DNA of 9,813 nt. Origin: Methanosarcinales archaeon. GTDB lineage: Archaea > Halobacteriota > Methanosarcinia > Methanosarcinales > Methanogasteraceae. The stretch is from NCBI GenBank assembly GCA_030666765.1, contig DAOUXE010000020.1, positions 1 through 9,813 on the forward strand. The letters are read 5' to 3'. The translations under genes were made by a program, and so were the position numbers. Below the pieces are notes generated by a model. It was not told the DNA's origin and ran no database searches. It saw nothing but the letters and a program-made list of their open reading frames with translations. Shown here piece after piece: positions 1-7,055 of the stretch; the first letter of the stretch is position 1, and each line of letters starts with the position of its first letter.

Positions 1-260
1 AATTAGCACAAGAAGCTAGAGGAATAGAGATGGCATCGGTGGGGTTAGCACCTATAAAGTCCCTTGATAAGTATAAAGAAGTTGTAAAAGGTGGTTATGA
101 GTTGATAGATACGATAGATAAGAATAAAATGCAAGAGATTGAATTACTGAAGAGATTTATATCTACTAAGGAATTCGTGGTAGGTACGGCTGTAGGAATA
201 CTTGCGGGTTTAATTTCTGGATACTTACTGCATCTGTTTATCGCATCATCCACCCCATAA
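1..260 (+). CDS. C-terminal part of a membrane-anchored protein of unknown function (5'-partial)
   Basis: The frame is open from the window edge with no stop before the first ATG at 30, so the gene probably begins outside the window; if ATG 30 is the start, the product is 76 residues. Counting from that ATG, residues 1-45 are charged, Lys-rich and probably helical. Residues about 50-72 form one hydrophobic segment containing a GxxxGxxxGxxxG pattern (in VGTAVGILAGLISGYLL), followed by only four residues. This is the layout of a tail-anchored or C-terminally anchored protein whose helices might pack through the Gly face. I recognise no family. The stretch is visibly more AT-rich than the following polymerase gene. 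It converges on polC, so the two are not an operon. Existence of the reading frame is fairly safe; function is unknown. Confidence 0.6.
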   Translation, partial: LAQEARGIEMASVGLAPIKSLDKYKEVVKGGYELIDTIDKNKMQEIELLKRFISTKEFVVGTAVGILAGLISGYLLHLFIASSTP

Positions 261-354
261 ACCTATGTGCAGAACTCACGTGCTTCATCGCCCACTCCAC
301 CTCTGTCCGCGCTTGTCCTCATCACAAGTACGCGACCCCTGTGGAGCTGTGATG

Positions 355-374
355 CCCCGCAATTTATTGTGGGG
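355..374 (+). terminator. Possible hairpin terminator in the convergent gap
   Basis: CCCCGCAA and TTGTGGGG pair over 8 bp (one G-T pair) around a 4-base loop. It lies about 95 bases after the stop of the first gene. No T-run follows on the plus strand, so it is only a weak candidate for ending that transcript. Confidence 0.25.
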
Positions 375-411
375 TCGGTGACGTTTCTGCAACTTCAAGC
401 TTCGAATATCT

Positions 412-418
412 AAAAAAA
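412..418 (-). terminator. T-run downstream of polC
   Basis: Seven A on the plus strand give a T7 run on the coding strand of polC, about 95 bases beyond its stop codon. Archaeal RNA polymerase commonly terminates at T-runs without a hairpin, so this is a plausible 3' end for the polC transcript. No other signal supports it. Confidence 0.35.
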
Positions 419-513
419 CAGACGAATCAGGACCAATGTCCCGGATGAATTGAGAGCCCCCGGGTTTTCGAGTCCCAAGTGAAGGGAAGTGCGCACCCAA
501 CGAAACACTCACG

Positions 514-3500
514 TCACATAAAATCAAATAACCCCATCTGCTTTGACTTATCACTCTCAAAAAGCGACTTGATCTCAAGACCGATCAGCTCGATCCGCTG
601 CCTCGTGTACTCGGACACCTCATATTCCGCCGCCACACGTGTGGACGTGTCGAGATACTTCTTGACAGAACCCTCAGTGACCGTCAGTATGACCCTACCG
701 TGGCATCTCGGGCAGGTGTCACTTAAGAGCGGTCTCCTAAACTTCGCTCCACACTTTACGCACCTGACCTTCTGCCGGGAGAACGCACGGAGGTTTCCGA
801 TCATGTCAGGCAGGAAATGCGAGTTGATCACCCGCTCGGCAACATCATCGGCATCGACCGCTCTTGTCTTTCGGGCAAGCGCTAATTGTGCGTCCATCTT
901 CTCGACCATCGATCCGAGTGTCTTGTATGCGCTGTTCAGAGGTCCTGCTGCGATATTCGATGTCGGATGCGTGAACCGACTCATATACTGCGCCTCAGTC
1001 CCGAGATGCTTCGACACCGTATCCATCAGATCCTCGACATCCTTCGGGTTTGCAAAAATACTTGCCGACTCATAGAACCCAAGTGGGTACTGTTCCATGA
1101 TATCGATGTTGTGCGCCTCCTTATCGATCTCCTTCGGATCGAGCCGTGTCGTGAGCACGAGCGGAGCATCCATCCAGCCGCCACGCCTTGCAGGCAGATA
1201 CGATCGTGAGAAATTGAGTAAACCGTCCATAAGCAGCATGACACAGTCTTCGTCGCCGTCACAGTTCGCAGACACCATAAAATCGTTGATCAGGAAGTTG
1301 TGATAATCCTCAACCTCTAGGTCGTACAGGTAATCCGCCTCCGCCCGGGTAGGTTCTATCGTCTTTATCTCATCGAGGATCGCATCACCCGATACGATAG
1401 ACCATGGCGTTCCTTCCTTCGAAAGAACAGAGTTTAAGGCTGCCTCTTTTCGTACCGATGCAAAACCGATATCCTCAGCGAATTTTCGTGCATAAGATGA
1501 CCGTATCGAGATGTAATACAGATCAAAAAGAGGAGACTCCCCCCTCTTATCGTAAAATTCCTTCGCAGCCCCGCAAGCCCGTCTCCTCTCGTGTTTCATC
1601 CGGTAGAAGATGCCAAATCTGAGCAGTTGCAGCCCGATATCCTGCAGAAGTCTTCTGCTGACAGAGGAACAGGTGATATGGGGCCGATCTTTCTCGACAG
1701 ATCCGTCTCCAGCGAAATATGCACTCAGAAGGTGCTTGATCTTATTTAGGGGTAAGCTGGCAAATCCGGATGGGATTCGCTTGTCCCTTGCACCCTTTCC
1801 GGTTCCAAGAATCTCTGTGAACAGGCGATATACCAGTCTGCTGGATATGGTCAAGACATGATTCGATCTTCCCGGGATGATTCCGAAGACATCTGTGATG
1901 CACTGCTCCATATCTTTTAAGATATCATCTTCCAACGATGAAAGACCGATCTGGTAGAAATTTCCCTCTTCAGATCTCGCGTACCCTTCTGTGAGATAAT
2001 ATCCGAGCAATCGCATAAAACTCTCGTCTATTTTGATTGTCCTTGGAACTGTCGTGTGATCTCGCTTGACATCGAGTTTGCATCCCTTTGGAATTAGGTC
2101 CAATCCGTTCCTCGATGAATCGAGCAGAGATTGCAGAGTGCGTAGTGGAATGCTATCCCTGTAGAGATAGTTGGAGAGCGCTTTGCCCCCTATACCCACC
2201 TTTTGAGCGGCGGATTCCTCCCCTCCAAGATCGTCTATACACTTTTTAGTACACGAACTAACATCCCTGACCATTATCTCCTCTGATAACCCGCCGATCC
2301 TCAAAAATTCCATGAGCAGGTCGATCTCTTCGGAGTCGTTCTCGACAATATCGATCCTCTTCGACAGGAGGAGTCTGTCGCTCTCGGAGAGTTCCAGTAT
2401 CTTCTTAAACCCATACCCCTCTTCCGAATACGCCATCATCCTGTGCTCTGGCGAGGCAACGAAGACCCGCCCGGACTTTGACGTTATTCGCACCAGATTG
2501 GAAGGTGCAGGAGTTTTGATTACCGATTTTACCTTCTTTATCTCGAAACTGCCATTTTCAGGGTTTATAGCGTACGTTTCTACTCCTTTGACCAACTTCT
2601 GCACCGTGCCAAAATCATCGATAATCTCTTCAGGGGACTCTGCTGAATCGTAAATGTCCTCAAGTCTCTCAAAAACCGGTTTTTTAGAATTCAGAACCAG
2701 TACATCAGTATCAGGGGCGAGACAGTTCCTTCGTTTCGCGGCATGGAAGAACGGGTGCGCATACCCGACCGATGCCCGCGTAAACCCGATGATCCGCCCG
2801 AGAACGCCGGCAGAGGTATGCGGGGCAAGCCCGATCACCAGTCTACCGATGAGATCGTTCCTCTTCGAGGCGTTGTAGTATGCAACGCCTCCGTAATATT
2901 TCACGAGGAGATCATCGATGAAATGAGAGACTCTGAGTAGATATTCGCCAGCATCAATTGATAATATAATATCCTGCACACGGAGATCTAATATCTGGCT
3001 TTTATCGGTCAGTGGACGTCCGTCCATGTCGTGTTCGTACCCGATGCGCTTCAACGTATCGAGATCCACTCCAATCTCTTCAGCGCTGAAGTGTGTGAGC
3101 GGCAGGTCTGTTAGGTCATATCTCACAGTACCGTCCTTGAATACGAATACCCCATACTTTGCACGGAGAATTCCTTTCTCAAGCGATTCCGGACTTTTGT
3201 CCTTCGAGATCATGCCCTGAACTCCCTTGAAACTCGGAAGATTGTCCCGCTCCCCGAGGTTTGCGAACGCTGATACATACCGCGTCTTCAGATCGAGATC
3301 GACCTTCCGGGCAGACGTCGTCTCAAGACCACATTTTGGGCAGGTGCGGCTCTCGACATGGATGTTGCACCGCGGGCAGAAGAGCACGGGCTCTGTTCTT
3401 GCCCCGCATCCGCAACTATATTCGTAGGTCTCGTTTCCGCAGGAGGGGCATCTGCGCATCCCGATCTCGACAGGGATCACGCCGATTCTTGCGTTTAACG

Positions 3501-5433
3501 ATTGAGTATAGTTTGATGCCTTTGCAAGCAACCTTGATTTCCCGCCAGTAGTCCCGACAGGGAAGAGAGCATGTGGCGCTGGCTTCATCTCCCGTTTATC
3601 AGATTTTTCAGGCCTTCCCATCCTTGCACCGATCCTGGTTGGCGCCCTCGGTCTGACCCGGATGCCGCTTATCTTAAATATCGCATCAAGAACGTTTTGT
3701 TCTTCGAAATCCTGCCATACATCATCCCCAATCATGGTGCCGACGCATCGCATCAGCGGAAGCGGATCAGATATCGCTAACGCCTCCGGCGTCGACGCCC
3801 GGGACGGAGAATTTTTCACGGGCGTTATCGCACCATCTACAACTCTGTGTAGAACAAGGATCGTCTCGAGAATTCTTTTCACGCCTGAATCGTATGGGAT
3901 CAGAAGAACCTGGTCACCAACCCTGCCATGCAGGGAGATATGTTCGGATAGGGTTCGGAGATCTTCAATCGAGATATCGTGCCAGAGATACGTGAACTTG
4001 GGATGGAGCGGGACACCGTAGCGGTCGCAGAGTTCAAGTGCAAGTTCCTGATCAGGATCCTTGAGATCTGCGTCTGCCATTTCGTCCACAGCTCCAGTGC
4101 CTGCCACCTCTTTAAGTTCTGAGATCCACCACTCAAACGAGTACGAAGGCGGCATCAGCGGATGATTGTTCTCAAGAAAATCGCCATAATTGATGAGAAT
4201 CTCACCAACATCAAGGATCTCCTCGACCCGGTCATGTAACAGCACCGCCTCTTTTTCGTCGTCGATGCGCACCACAGCCCCGCCAAATAGGCGCACGGTA
4301 GGACCCTCGATGCCTGTCACAGGAGATATGCCTGCCGCCTTTCCCGGGCGTTCGACACGCGTCTGGGTTCCGGTGGCAAGAAAACTATCGGTTATGATCA
4401 TCGTCGCAGGAGAGATGCCCGCGGCAGCAAATCCGGTGTTTCTCGCCCGTCCGTACCTGAGACGGAACCCGCCGGGTCTCGATGGATGTGAAAAGACGGG
4501 TCTTCCCGCAATAAGGTCATTTAAGTACTTGCTCTTCGGTTCGATTACCGTGGTGCCGTCATCATCACTTGTGCCTTTTGTGACGAGCTGGTTTAAGAAA
4601 TCCCAACCGTCGAGATGCAGTTTCGCCACATGTTTCAGAATCTTTGGCGCCTTGAGTGCCATGCCTTCTGCGATGACAAGAGCCATCCCGCCGCGAACGC
4701 GGTTCGTCTCGATCCGCGCCAGATTCCGGTAGCCTTCGACCTCCTCTTCCTCGGTCGGCTCGCCATCGATGCAGATCGGGCAGTTTGTCGTGATCAACCT
4801 GACCTCCTCGTCGCTTGGCGTGTACTGCAGGTTTGCGACCGTCCGGTACTTCGTTATCTCTTCCACGCACCGCTCGATCTCTTCGGTTCTCGGCATGTAC
4901 CTGTTGATCCCGAGTTCCCGCCGCACATAGTCAGCAACCAGCACAGATAGCGCCTGCGCAGTTCCGCCAGCACTCCTGATCGGTCCTGCGTAGAAGATGC
5001 GGATAAATTCGGTGCCATCATCATTTTTTTCTATAGTAATCTTCGCAATCCCTTCTATCGGAGCCGCAACTACCCCTTCGGTCAGGAGCGCAACCGCGGC
5101 TCGTATCGCCATCTCAACGGCATCATCCCTGCTCTCGAAAGTGTGGATGCGCATCCCTGCGATGTCTGCACCAAGTTGCAACGCAGACTCCTCCCGGCTC
5201 ATCTTAAGATCGTAAGCCAGTTCACGAATCCGGGTAGCAACCGGGATGTCTATCAGGTTCTCGACTCGATCCGCAAGGTCTTTTGCCATCGGGATTTCAG
5301 GGTGCGTCTCAGGGTCCATGCCGCGCAGACGTGCCTCTGATGCGATCTTGACGGCGCGCTCCAAATCGCTTTCAAGAGCGTCAAAATATGAGTACATACT
5401 GGCAGGTGTCACGTTGCTAATGTTGGTGGTCAT
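514..5433 (-). CDS. polC: DNA polymerase D large subunit DP2 (PolC), interrupted by an intein
   Basis: This is the catalytic large subunit of archaeal replicative polymerase D, which works with small subunit DP1 and PCNA. The precursor is 1639 residues; removing the intein (904-1390) leaves 1152, normal for DP2. The N-terminal region begins with a [12 protein letters not shown] segment typical of the family. A zinc-binding block starts at C662-x2-C665, with several further CxxC or CxC pairs to about 712. The extein junction reads KRRN903 / C1391-DGDEDC. In the family this N-x-DGD motif holds the two catalytic Asp of the double-psi beta-barrel active site, here D1392 and D1394. A second zinc motif begins at C1558-x2-C1561. 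The last eight residues, QMGLFDFM, look like a PCNA-interacting (PIP) box. ATG 5433 is the first start; an in-frame Met at residue 13 (5397) just before the conserved region is an alternative. No clear Shine-Dalgarno is seen; a TATA-like element lies near 5486-5498. It is divergent from the downstream cluster. Confidence 0.97.
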   Translation of the reverse strand: MTTNISNVTPASMYSYFDALESDLERAVKIASEARLRGMDPETHPEIPMAKDLADRVENLIDIPVATRIRELAYDLKMSREESALQLGADIAGMRIHTFESRDDAVEMAIRAAVALLTEGVVAAPIEGIAKITIEKNDDGTEFIRIFYAGPIRSAGGTAQALSVLVADYVRRELGINRYMPRTEEIERCVEEITKYRTVANLQYTPSDEEVRLITTNCPICIDGEPTEEEEVEGYRNLARIETNRVRGGMALVIAEGMALKAPKILKHVAKLHLDGWDFLNQLVTKGTSDDDGTTVIEPKSKYLNDLIAGRPVFSHPSRPGGFRLRYGRARNTGFAAAGISPATMIITDSFLATGTQTRVERPGKAAGISPVTGIEGPTVRLFGGAVVRIDDEKEAVLLHDRVEEILDVGEILINYGDFLENNHPLMPPSYSFEWWISELKEVAGTGAVDEMADADLKDPDQELALELCDRYGVPLHPKFTYLWHDISIEDLRTLSEHISLHGRVGDQVLLIPYDSGVKRILETILVLHRVVDGAITPVKNSPSRASTPEALAISDPLPLMRCVGTMIGDDVWQDFEEQNVLDAIFKISGIRVRPRAPTRIGARMGRPEKSDKREMKPAPHALFPVGTTGGKSRLLAKASNYTQSLNARIGVIPVEIGMRRCPSCGNETYEYSCGCGARTEPVLFCPRCNIHVESRTCPKCGLETTSARKVDLDLKTRYVSAFANLGERDNLPSFKGVQGMISKDKSPESLEKGILRAKYGVFVFKDGTVRYDLTDLPLTHFSAEEIGVDLDTLKRIGYEHDMDGRPLTDKSQILDLRVQDIILSIDAGEYLLRVSHFIDDLLVKYYGGVAYYNASKRNDLIGRLVIGLAPHTSAGVLGRIIGFTRASVGYAHPFFHAAKRRNCLAPDTDVLVLNSKKPVFERLEDIYDSAESPEEIIDDFGTVQKLVKGVETYAINPENGSFEIKKVKSVIKTPAPSNLVRITSKSGRVFVASPEHRMMAYSEEGYGFKKILELSESDRLLLSKRIDIVENDSEEIDLLMEFLRIGGLSEEIMVRDVSSCTKKCIDDLGGEESAAQKVGIGGKALSNYLYRDSIPLRTLQSLLDSSRNGLDLIPKGCKLDVKRDHTTVPRTIKIDESFMRLLGYYLTEGYARSEEGNFYQIGLSSLEDDILKDMEQCITDVFGIIPGRSNHVLTISSRLVYRLFTEILGTGKGARDKRIPSGFASLPLNKIKHLLSAYFAGDGSVEKDRPHITCSSVSRRLLQDIGLQLLRFGIFYRMKHERRRACGAAKEFYDKRGESPLFDLYYISIRSSYARKFAEDIGFASVRKEAALNSVLSKEGTPWSIVSGDAILDEIKTIEPTRAEADYLYDLEVEDYHNFLINDFMVSANCDGDEDCVMLLMDGLLNFSRSYLPARRGGWMDAPLVLTTRLDPKEIDKEAHNIDIMEQYPLGFYESASIFANPKDVEDLMDTVSKHLGTEAQYMSRFTHPTSNIAAGPLNSAYKTLGSMVEKMDAQLALARKTRAVDADDVAERVINSHFLPDMIGNLRAFSRQKVRCVKCGAKFRRPLLSDTCPRCHGRVILTVTEGSVKKYLDTSTRVAAEYEVSEYTRQRIELIGLEIKSLFESDKSKQMGLFDFM
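1264..2724 (-). mobile_element. Intein with LAGLIDADG homing endonuclease in the DP2 active site
   Basis: This 487-residue in-frame insertion self-excises at the protein level and carries a homing endonuclease. It starts at Cys904 ([11 protein letters not shown], block A). Block B is the segment [13 protein letters not shown], with Ser where the usual TxxH Thr stands. Endonuclease motifs are LLGYYLTEG (precursor residues 1142-1150) and [10 protein letters not shown] (1235-1244); both keep their acidic residue, so cleavage activity may remain. Block F is [11 protein letters not shown]. The C-terminus is SAN followed by extein Cys1391, so the nucleophiles and the terminal Asn are present but the usual penultimate His is Ala. 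The site, between KRRN and CDGDEDC, is directly in front of the catalytic motif, where DP2 inteins are known. Sampled stretches look poorer in G+C than the extein, which would fit independent acquisition; I did not count the whole element. Confidence 0.96.
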
Positions 5434-5485
5434 GGGATGTAAATGTGTTGATATCGCTTCACTGCATGTTGCCAGAACCAGGGCA

Positions 5486-5498
5486 ATATTTTTATATC
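5486..5498. promoter_or_regulatory. TATA-box region of the divergent polC / AbrB-like promoter
   Basis: The AT-rich core ATATTTTTATATC lies between two divergent starts. Rightward, TTTATATC (5491-5498) is about 30 bases before the ATG at 5527, which has no Shine-Dalgarno; that spacing suggests a leaderless or nearly leaderless transcript. Leftward, the complementary GATATAAAAATAT would place polC transcription near 5465, some 30 bases before its ATG. One element may serve both directions, or two overlapping boxes exist. No BRE was confidently identified. Confidence 0.5.
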
Positions 5499-5526
5499 AG
5501 TGAAAACAGCAAGAAAATTATACGCC

Positions 5527-5646
5527 ATGAGCGAGAAGGGATATATTGCGATTCCGGTCGATATCAGGAAGGATTCAGGGGTCGCACCCGGTGAGGAATT
5601 CATGGTGCTGAGAAATGGACGGATCCGGCATCCCCCGTTGAATTGA
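5527..5646 (+). CDS. Short AbrB/SpoVT-type DNA-binding domain protein (39 aa, probably frameshifted)
   Basis: The 39-residue product contains GYIAIPVDIRKDSGVAPGEE followed by FMVLRNGRI. This matches the swapped-hairpin AbrB/SpoVT pattern (strand with a G-x-I-x-IP core, IRK helix, G-x-x-PG turn, hydrophobic strand). Such proteins are small dimeric DNA binders, often antitoxins or local repressors. The frame then reads RHPPLN and stops at 5644-5646, just after a run of five C (5632-5636). A -1 slip there would continue into an open frame to 5735 and give about 69 residues, closer to a normal length for the family. So the gene is either broken, carries a sequence error, or uses frameshifting. 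It is first in the rightward cluster, downstream of a TATA box at 5491-5498; autoregulation is plausible but inferred. Confidence 0.6.
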   Translation: MSEKGYIAIPVDIRKDSGVAPGEEFMVLRNGRIRHPPLN

Positions 5647-5735
5647 GTGCAATGGACAATCTGATGCGGAGGGTTGTGGTATATGACTACTTCTTCTCAA
5701 AAATAAACGGTAAGGAGGTGGAATATGAATGTTAA
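5634..5735 (+). pseudogene. Out-of-frame C-terminal half of the AbrB-like gene
   Basis: In the -1 frame relative to the AbrB-like start, the reading after the C-run is PVELSAMDNLMRRVVVYDYF and nine more residues, ending at TAA 5733-5735. The content (acidic and hydrophobic helix, then a Lys/Glu-rich tail) looks like real protein and resembles the short helical tails that follow AbrB domains in archaea, though I cannot name a specific homologue. A standalone start is possible at ATG 5652 (27 residues) but has no clear ribosome-binding site. The last 11 bases overlap the next gene's ATG at 5725, whose ribosome-binding site lies within this reading; this suggests the two halves were once one gene translationally coupled to the membrane protein. 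Confidence 0.45.
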
Positions 5736-6057
5736 ACGGTTCGTTATAGCAACGGTTCTGGGCATACTCTGCGGCCTCTTCTGCATGTACGGGACGATGA
5801 CCACGTTCCCTGAATTTGCAGCTGATACACTATTCCTGACCGGTATCGTGTACAACAGGGCGCTGATCGGAGTTATGATCGGGATTTCAGACAACATCAA
5901 TCTTCATCCGGCAATACGCGGCGCAGTAATCGGCGTCGTGGTAAGTATGGCGATGGCAATCTTTAGTGCCGAAGGGATGCTTGCAGTTCTCGGATTCGGG
6001 CTGGTGTACGGCGTTCTGATTGATGTTATGACGTCAAAGCTTGAAAATCAGATATAA
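5725..6057 (+). CDS. Small integral membrane protein, about four helices, unknown function
   Basis: The 110-residue product is strongly hydrophobic. Likely membrane segments are residues 6-27 (FVIATVLGILCGLFCMYG), 36-54 (with RALIGVMIGIS), 62-80 (RGAVIGVVVSMAMAIF) and 84-103 (MLAVLGFGLVYGVLIDVM). Gly residues recur within the helices, and two Cys lie in the first one. A small acidic patch (PEFAAD) follows helix 1. The start is well fixed: AAGGAGGTG (5712-5720) is a strong Shine-Dalgarno five bases before the ATG. The ATG overlaps the end of the AbrB tail frame by 11 bases, and the next gene starts 20 bases after this stop with its own Shine-Dalgarno, so the three are probably cotranscribed. 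I do not recognise a named family; transport or a membrane scaffold would be guesses. Confidence 0.8.
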   Translation: MNVKRFVIATVLGILCGLFCMYGTMTTFPEFAADTLFLTGIVYNRALIGVMIGISDNINLHPAIRGAVIGVVVSMAMAIFSAEGMLAVLGFGLVYGVLIDVMTSKLENQI

Positions 6058-6077
6058 CTAGAAAAGGAGTCGAAAAC

Positions 6078-6188
6078 GTGCCGGTACGTAGAGACTGTAA
6101 GTTCTATAATCCGGTAGGCGACTGCTTCGATATAGAGGTTCCCGGCGACACAGATGTTGACATCGGTCTGCGGTTCGACGGAATGTAG
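6078..6188 (+). CDS. 36-residue Cys-containing small protein, unknown function
   Basis: Translation starts at GTG 6078, eight bases after AAAAGGAGT (6062-6070), a good Shine-Dalgarno, and ends at TAG 6186-6188. The product begins MPVRRDCKFYNPVGDCF and continues with an acidic tail rich in Asp, Gly and Val (IEVPGDTDVDIG, then LRFDGM). The two Cys are nine residues apart (C7, C16) with Tyr-Asn-Pro between, a spacing that could hold a disulfide or contribute to a metal site. It sits 20 bases after the membrane-protein stop and 82 bases before the triple-FeoA gene, in the same direction. Ribosome-binding site, spacing and biased composition argue for a real gene despite its size. I know no family for it. 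Confidence 0.6.
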   Translation: MPVRRDCKFYNPVGDCFDIEVPGDTDVDIGLRFDGM

Positions 6189-6192
6189 GTAA

Positions 6193-6209
6193 CCCTATTT
6201 TTTGTAGGG
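6193..6209 (+). terminator. Weak T-rich hairpin between the 36-residue protein and the FeoA gene
   Basis: CCCTA and TAGGG pair over 5 bp around a loop of six T and one G. It begins five bases after the stop at 6188. It could attenuate or end the upstream transcript, or act as a processing site; the short stem makes any role uncertain. Confidence 0.25.
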
Positions 6210-6270
6210 CATGGTATTTGCACACCTAACGATACATCACAGTAGTGAATCGCAAAAGGAGGTATGTAAG

Positions 6271-6978
6271 ATGAGATCACTAAAAGATGTGGAACTTGAA
6301 ACCACTGTGGTTGTCAAAGAGATCACAGGGGGTATGGATGTTAAAGAGCACCTTGAGGAACTCGGCGTAACTGAGGGAACTGAACTAGAGGTGGTAGCGA
6401 CCGAGCCAGTGAATGTGCATTGGGGACCGATCGCTCTTGGAACAAAAGAGTATGATGAATTGATCATAGCTCGTGGATGGGCTGATAAGATCTATATAGA
6501 TATGGATGAAGAGACAATTCCACTGTTGAAACTTGCAGAAGGAGATAAAGGAACAGTCAGATCGATTGAAGGTGGAAAGGATTTCGAGGGATTTCTTTCC
6601 GAATACGGGATCGTAGAAGGAAGTGAGCTTACATTCCTGCGTCATGTGCCGGATTGTACCATAGTAGCTTCATCCGGAGATGTGGAGATGCGGATGGGTG
6701 AAGGTCAGGCATCAAAGATATTCGCGACGCAAGATGGGAAATCCGTCCAGCTCAACCAGCTAAGGGAGGGTGAAAGTTCCACTGTGAAAAAGATCGTTGG
6801 CGGAACCCATGTCATGGGAAAGTTTGAGCAGATCGGACTCAAAGAGGGTTCTGTTATAACCCTGCTCAGAAAAGAGATAGTAGCGCCGACGTCTGATAGG
6901 GGTACGTACATACGTGCACAAGTAGGTGGGCAGCACATCACCATCGGTCACGGTCTGGCTGAAAAGGTGCTTGTTTAA
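6271..6978 (+). CDS. Triple FeoA-domain protein
   Basis: The 235-residue product is three FeoA-like (SH3-fold) domains in tandem, about residues 3-76, 84-153 and 158-235. Each repeats the pattern of an L-x-E-G opening, G-x-V-x-x-I-x-GG, a helix, LG-or-YG-I-x-x-G-x-x-L and an ending like A-x-KI-or-KV; the third keeps the most typical ending (ITIGHGLAEKVLV). FeoA is known as a small cytosolic partner of the ferrous-iron transporter FeoB, and FeoA-like domains also occur at the C-terminus of DtxR-type regulators. No FeoB, helix-turn-helix or membrane segment is present here. The start at ATG 6271 is chosen because AAAGGAGGT (6255-6263) precedes it by seven bases; an upstream in-frame extension to 6211 would run through that site and shows no FeoA similarity. 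A perfect hairpin follows the stop. The domain assignment is firm, the role is not: iron sensing, or scaffolding of a transporter encoded elsewhere, are candidates. Confidence 0.9.
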   Translation: MRSLKDVELETTVVVKEITGGMDVKEHLEELGVTEGTELEVVATEPVNVHWGPIALGTKEYDELIIARGWADKIYIDMDEETIPLLKLAEGDKGTVRSIEGGKDFEGFLSEYGIVEGSELTFLRHVPDCTIVASSGDVEMRMGEGQASKIFATQDGKSVQLNQLREGESSTVKKIVGGTHVMGKFEQIGLKEGSVITLLRKEIVAPTSDRGTYIRAQVGGQHITIGHGLAEKVLV

Positions 6979-6994
6979 GTAACTAAATGAGAAA

Positions 6995-7026
6995 CCCGAT
7001 TCATGGACTATCGATCATGAATCGGG
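6995..7026 (+). terminator. Perfect 11-bp hairpin after the FeoA gene
   Basis: CCCGATTCATG (6995-7005) and CATGAATCGGG (7016-7026) pair perfectly around a 10-base loop, 16 bases after the stop, followed by CTTTATATTA. The layout is that of a hairpin terminator, though the T-run is short. The same T/A stretch may be the TATA box of the next gene, so end and start signals abut. Confidence 0.55.
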
Positions 7027-7027
7027 C

Positions 7028-7036
7028 TTTATATTA
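7028..7036 (+). promoter_or_regulatory. TATA box for the DUF2325 gene
   Basis: TTTATATTA matches the archaeal TATA consensus and lies 19 bases before the ATG at 7056. With usual spacing transcription would begin very near that ATG. However, GGGGGT (7046-7051) also sits four bases before it and could act as a Shine-Dalgarno if transcription starts further upstream. Confidence 0.45.
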
Positions 7037-7055
7037 GCTACTGTTGGGGGTATCA

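Noticed and set aside
462..477. tRNA T-arm-like string (GGGTTTTCGAGTCCC) near the polC end
   Set aside because: The stem pairs poorly, and no anticodon arm, D arm or acceptor stem can be placed around it.
285..578. Minus-strand frame of 97 codons overlapping the polC 3' end and the gap
   Set aside because: It overlaps polC codons, has no recognisable content or ribosome-binding site, and is probably a chance open frame.
4190..4732. Long plus-strand open frame of 180 codons inside polC
   Set aside because: It is a shadow of the GC-rich polC extein, whose protein similarity is unambiguous on the minus strand.
6211..6270. N-terminal extension of the triple-FeoA protein by 20 residues
   Set aside because: It would run through the strong Shine-Dalgarno at 6255-6263, and the added residues show no domain similarity.
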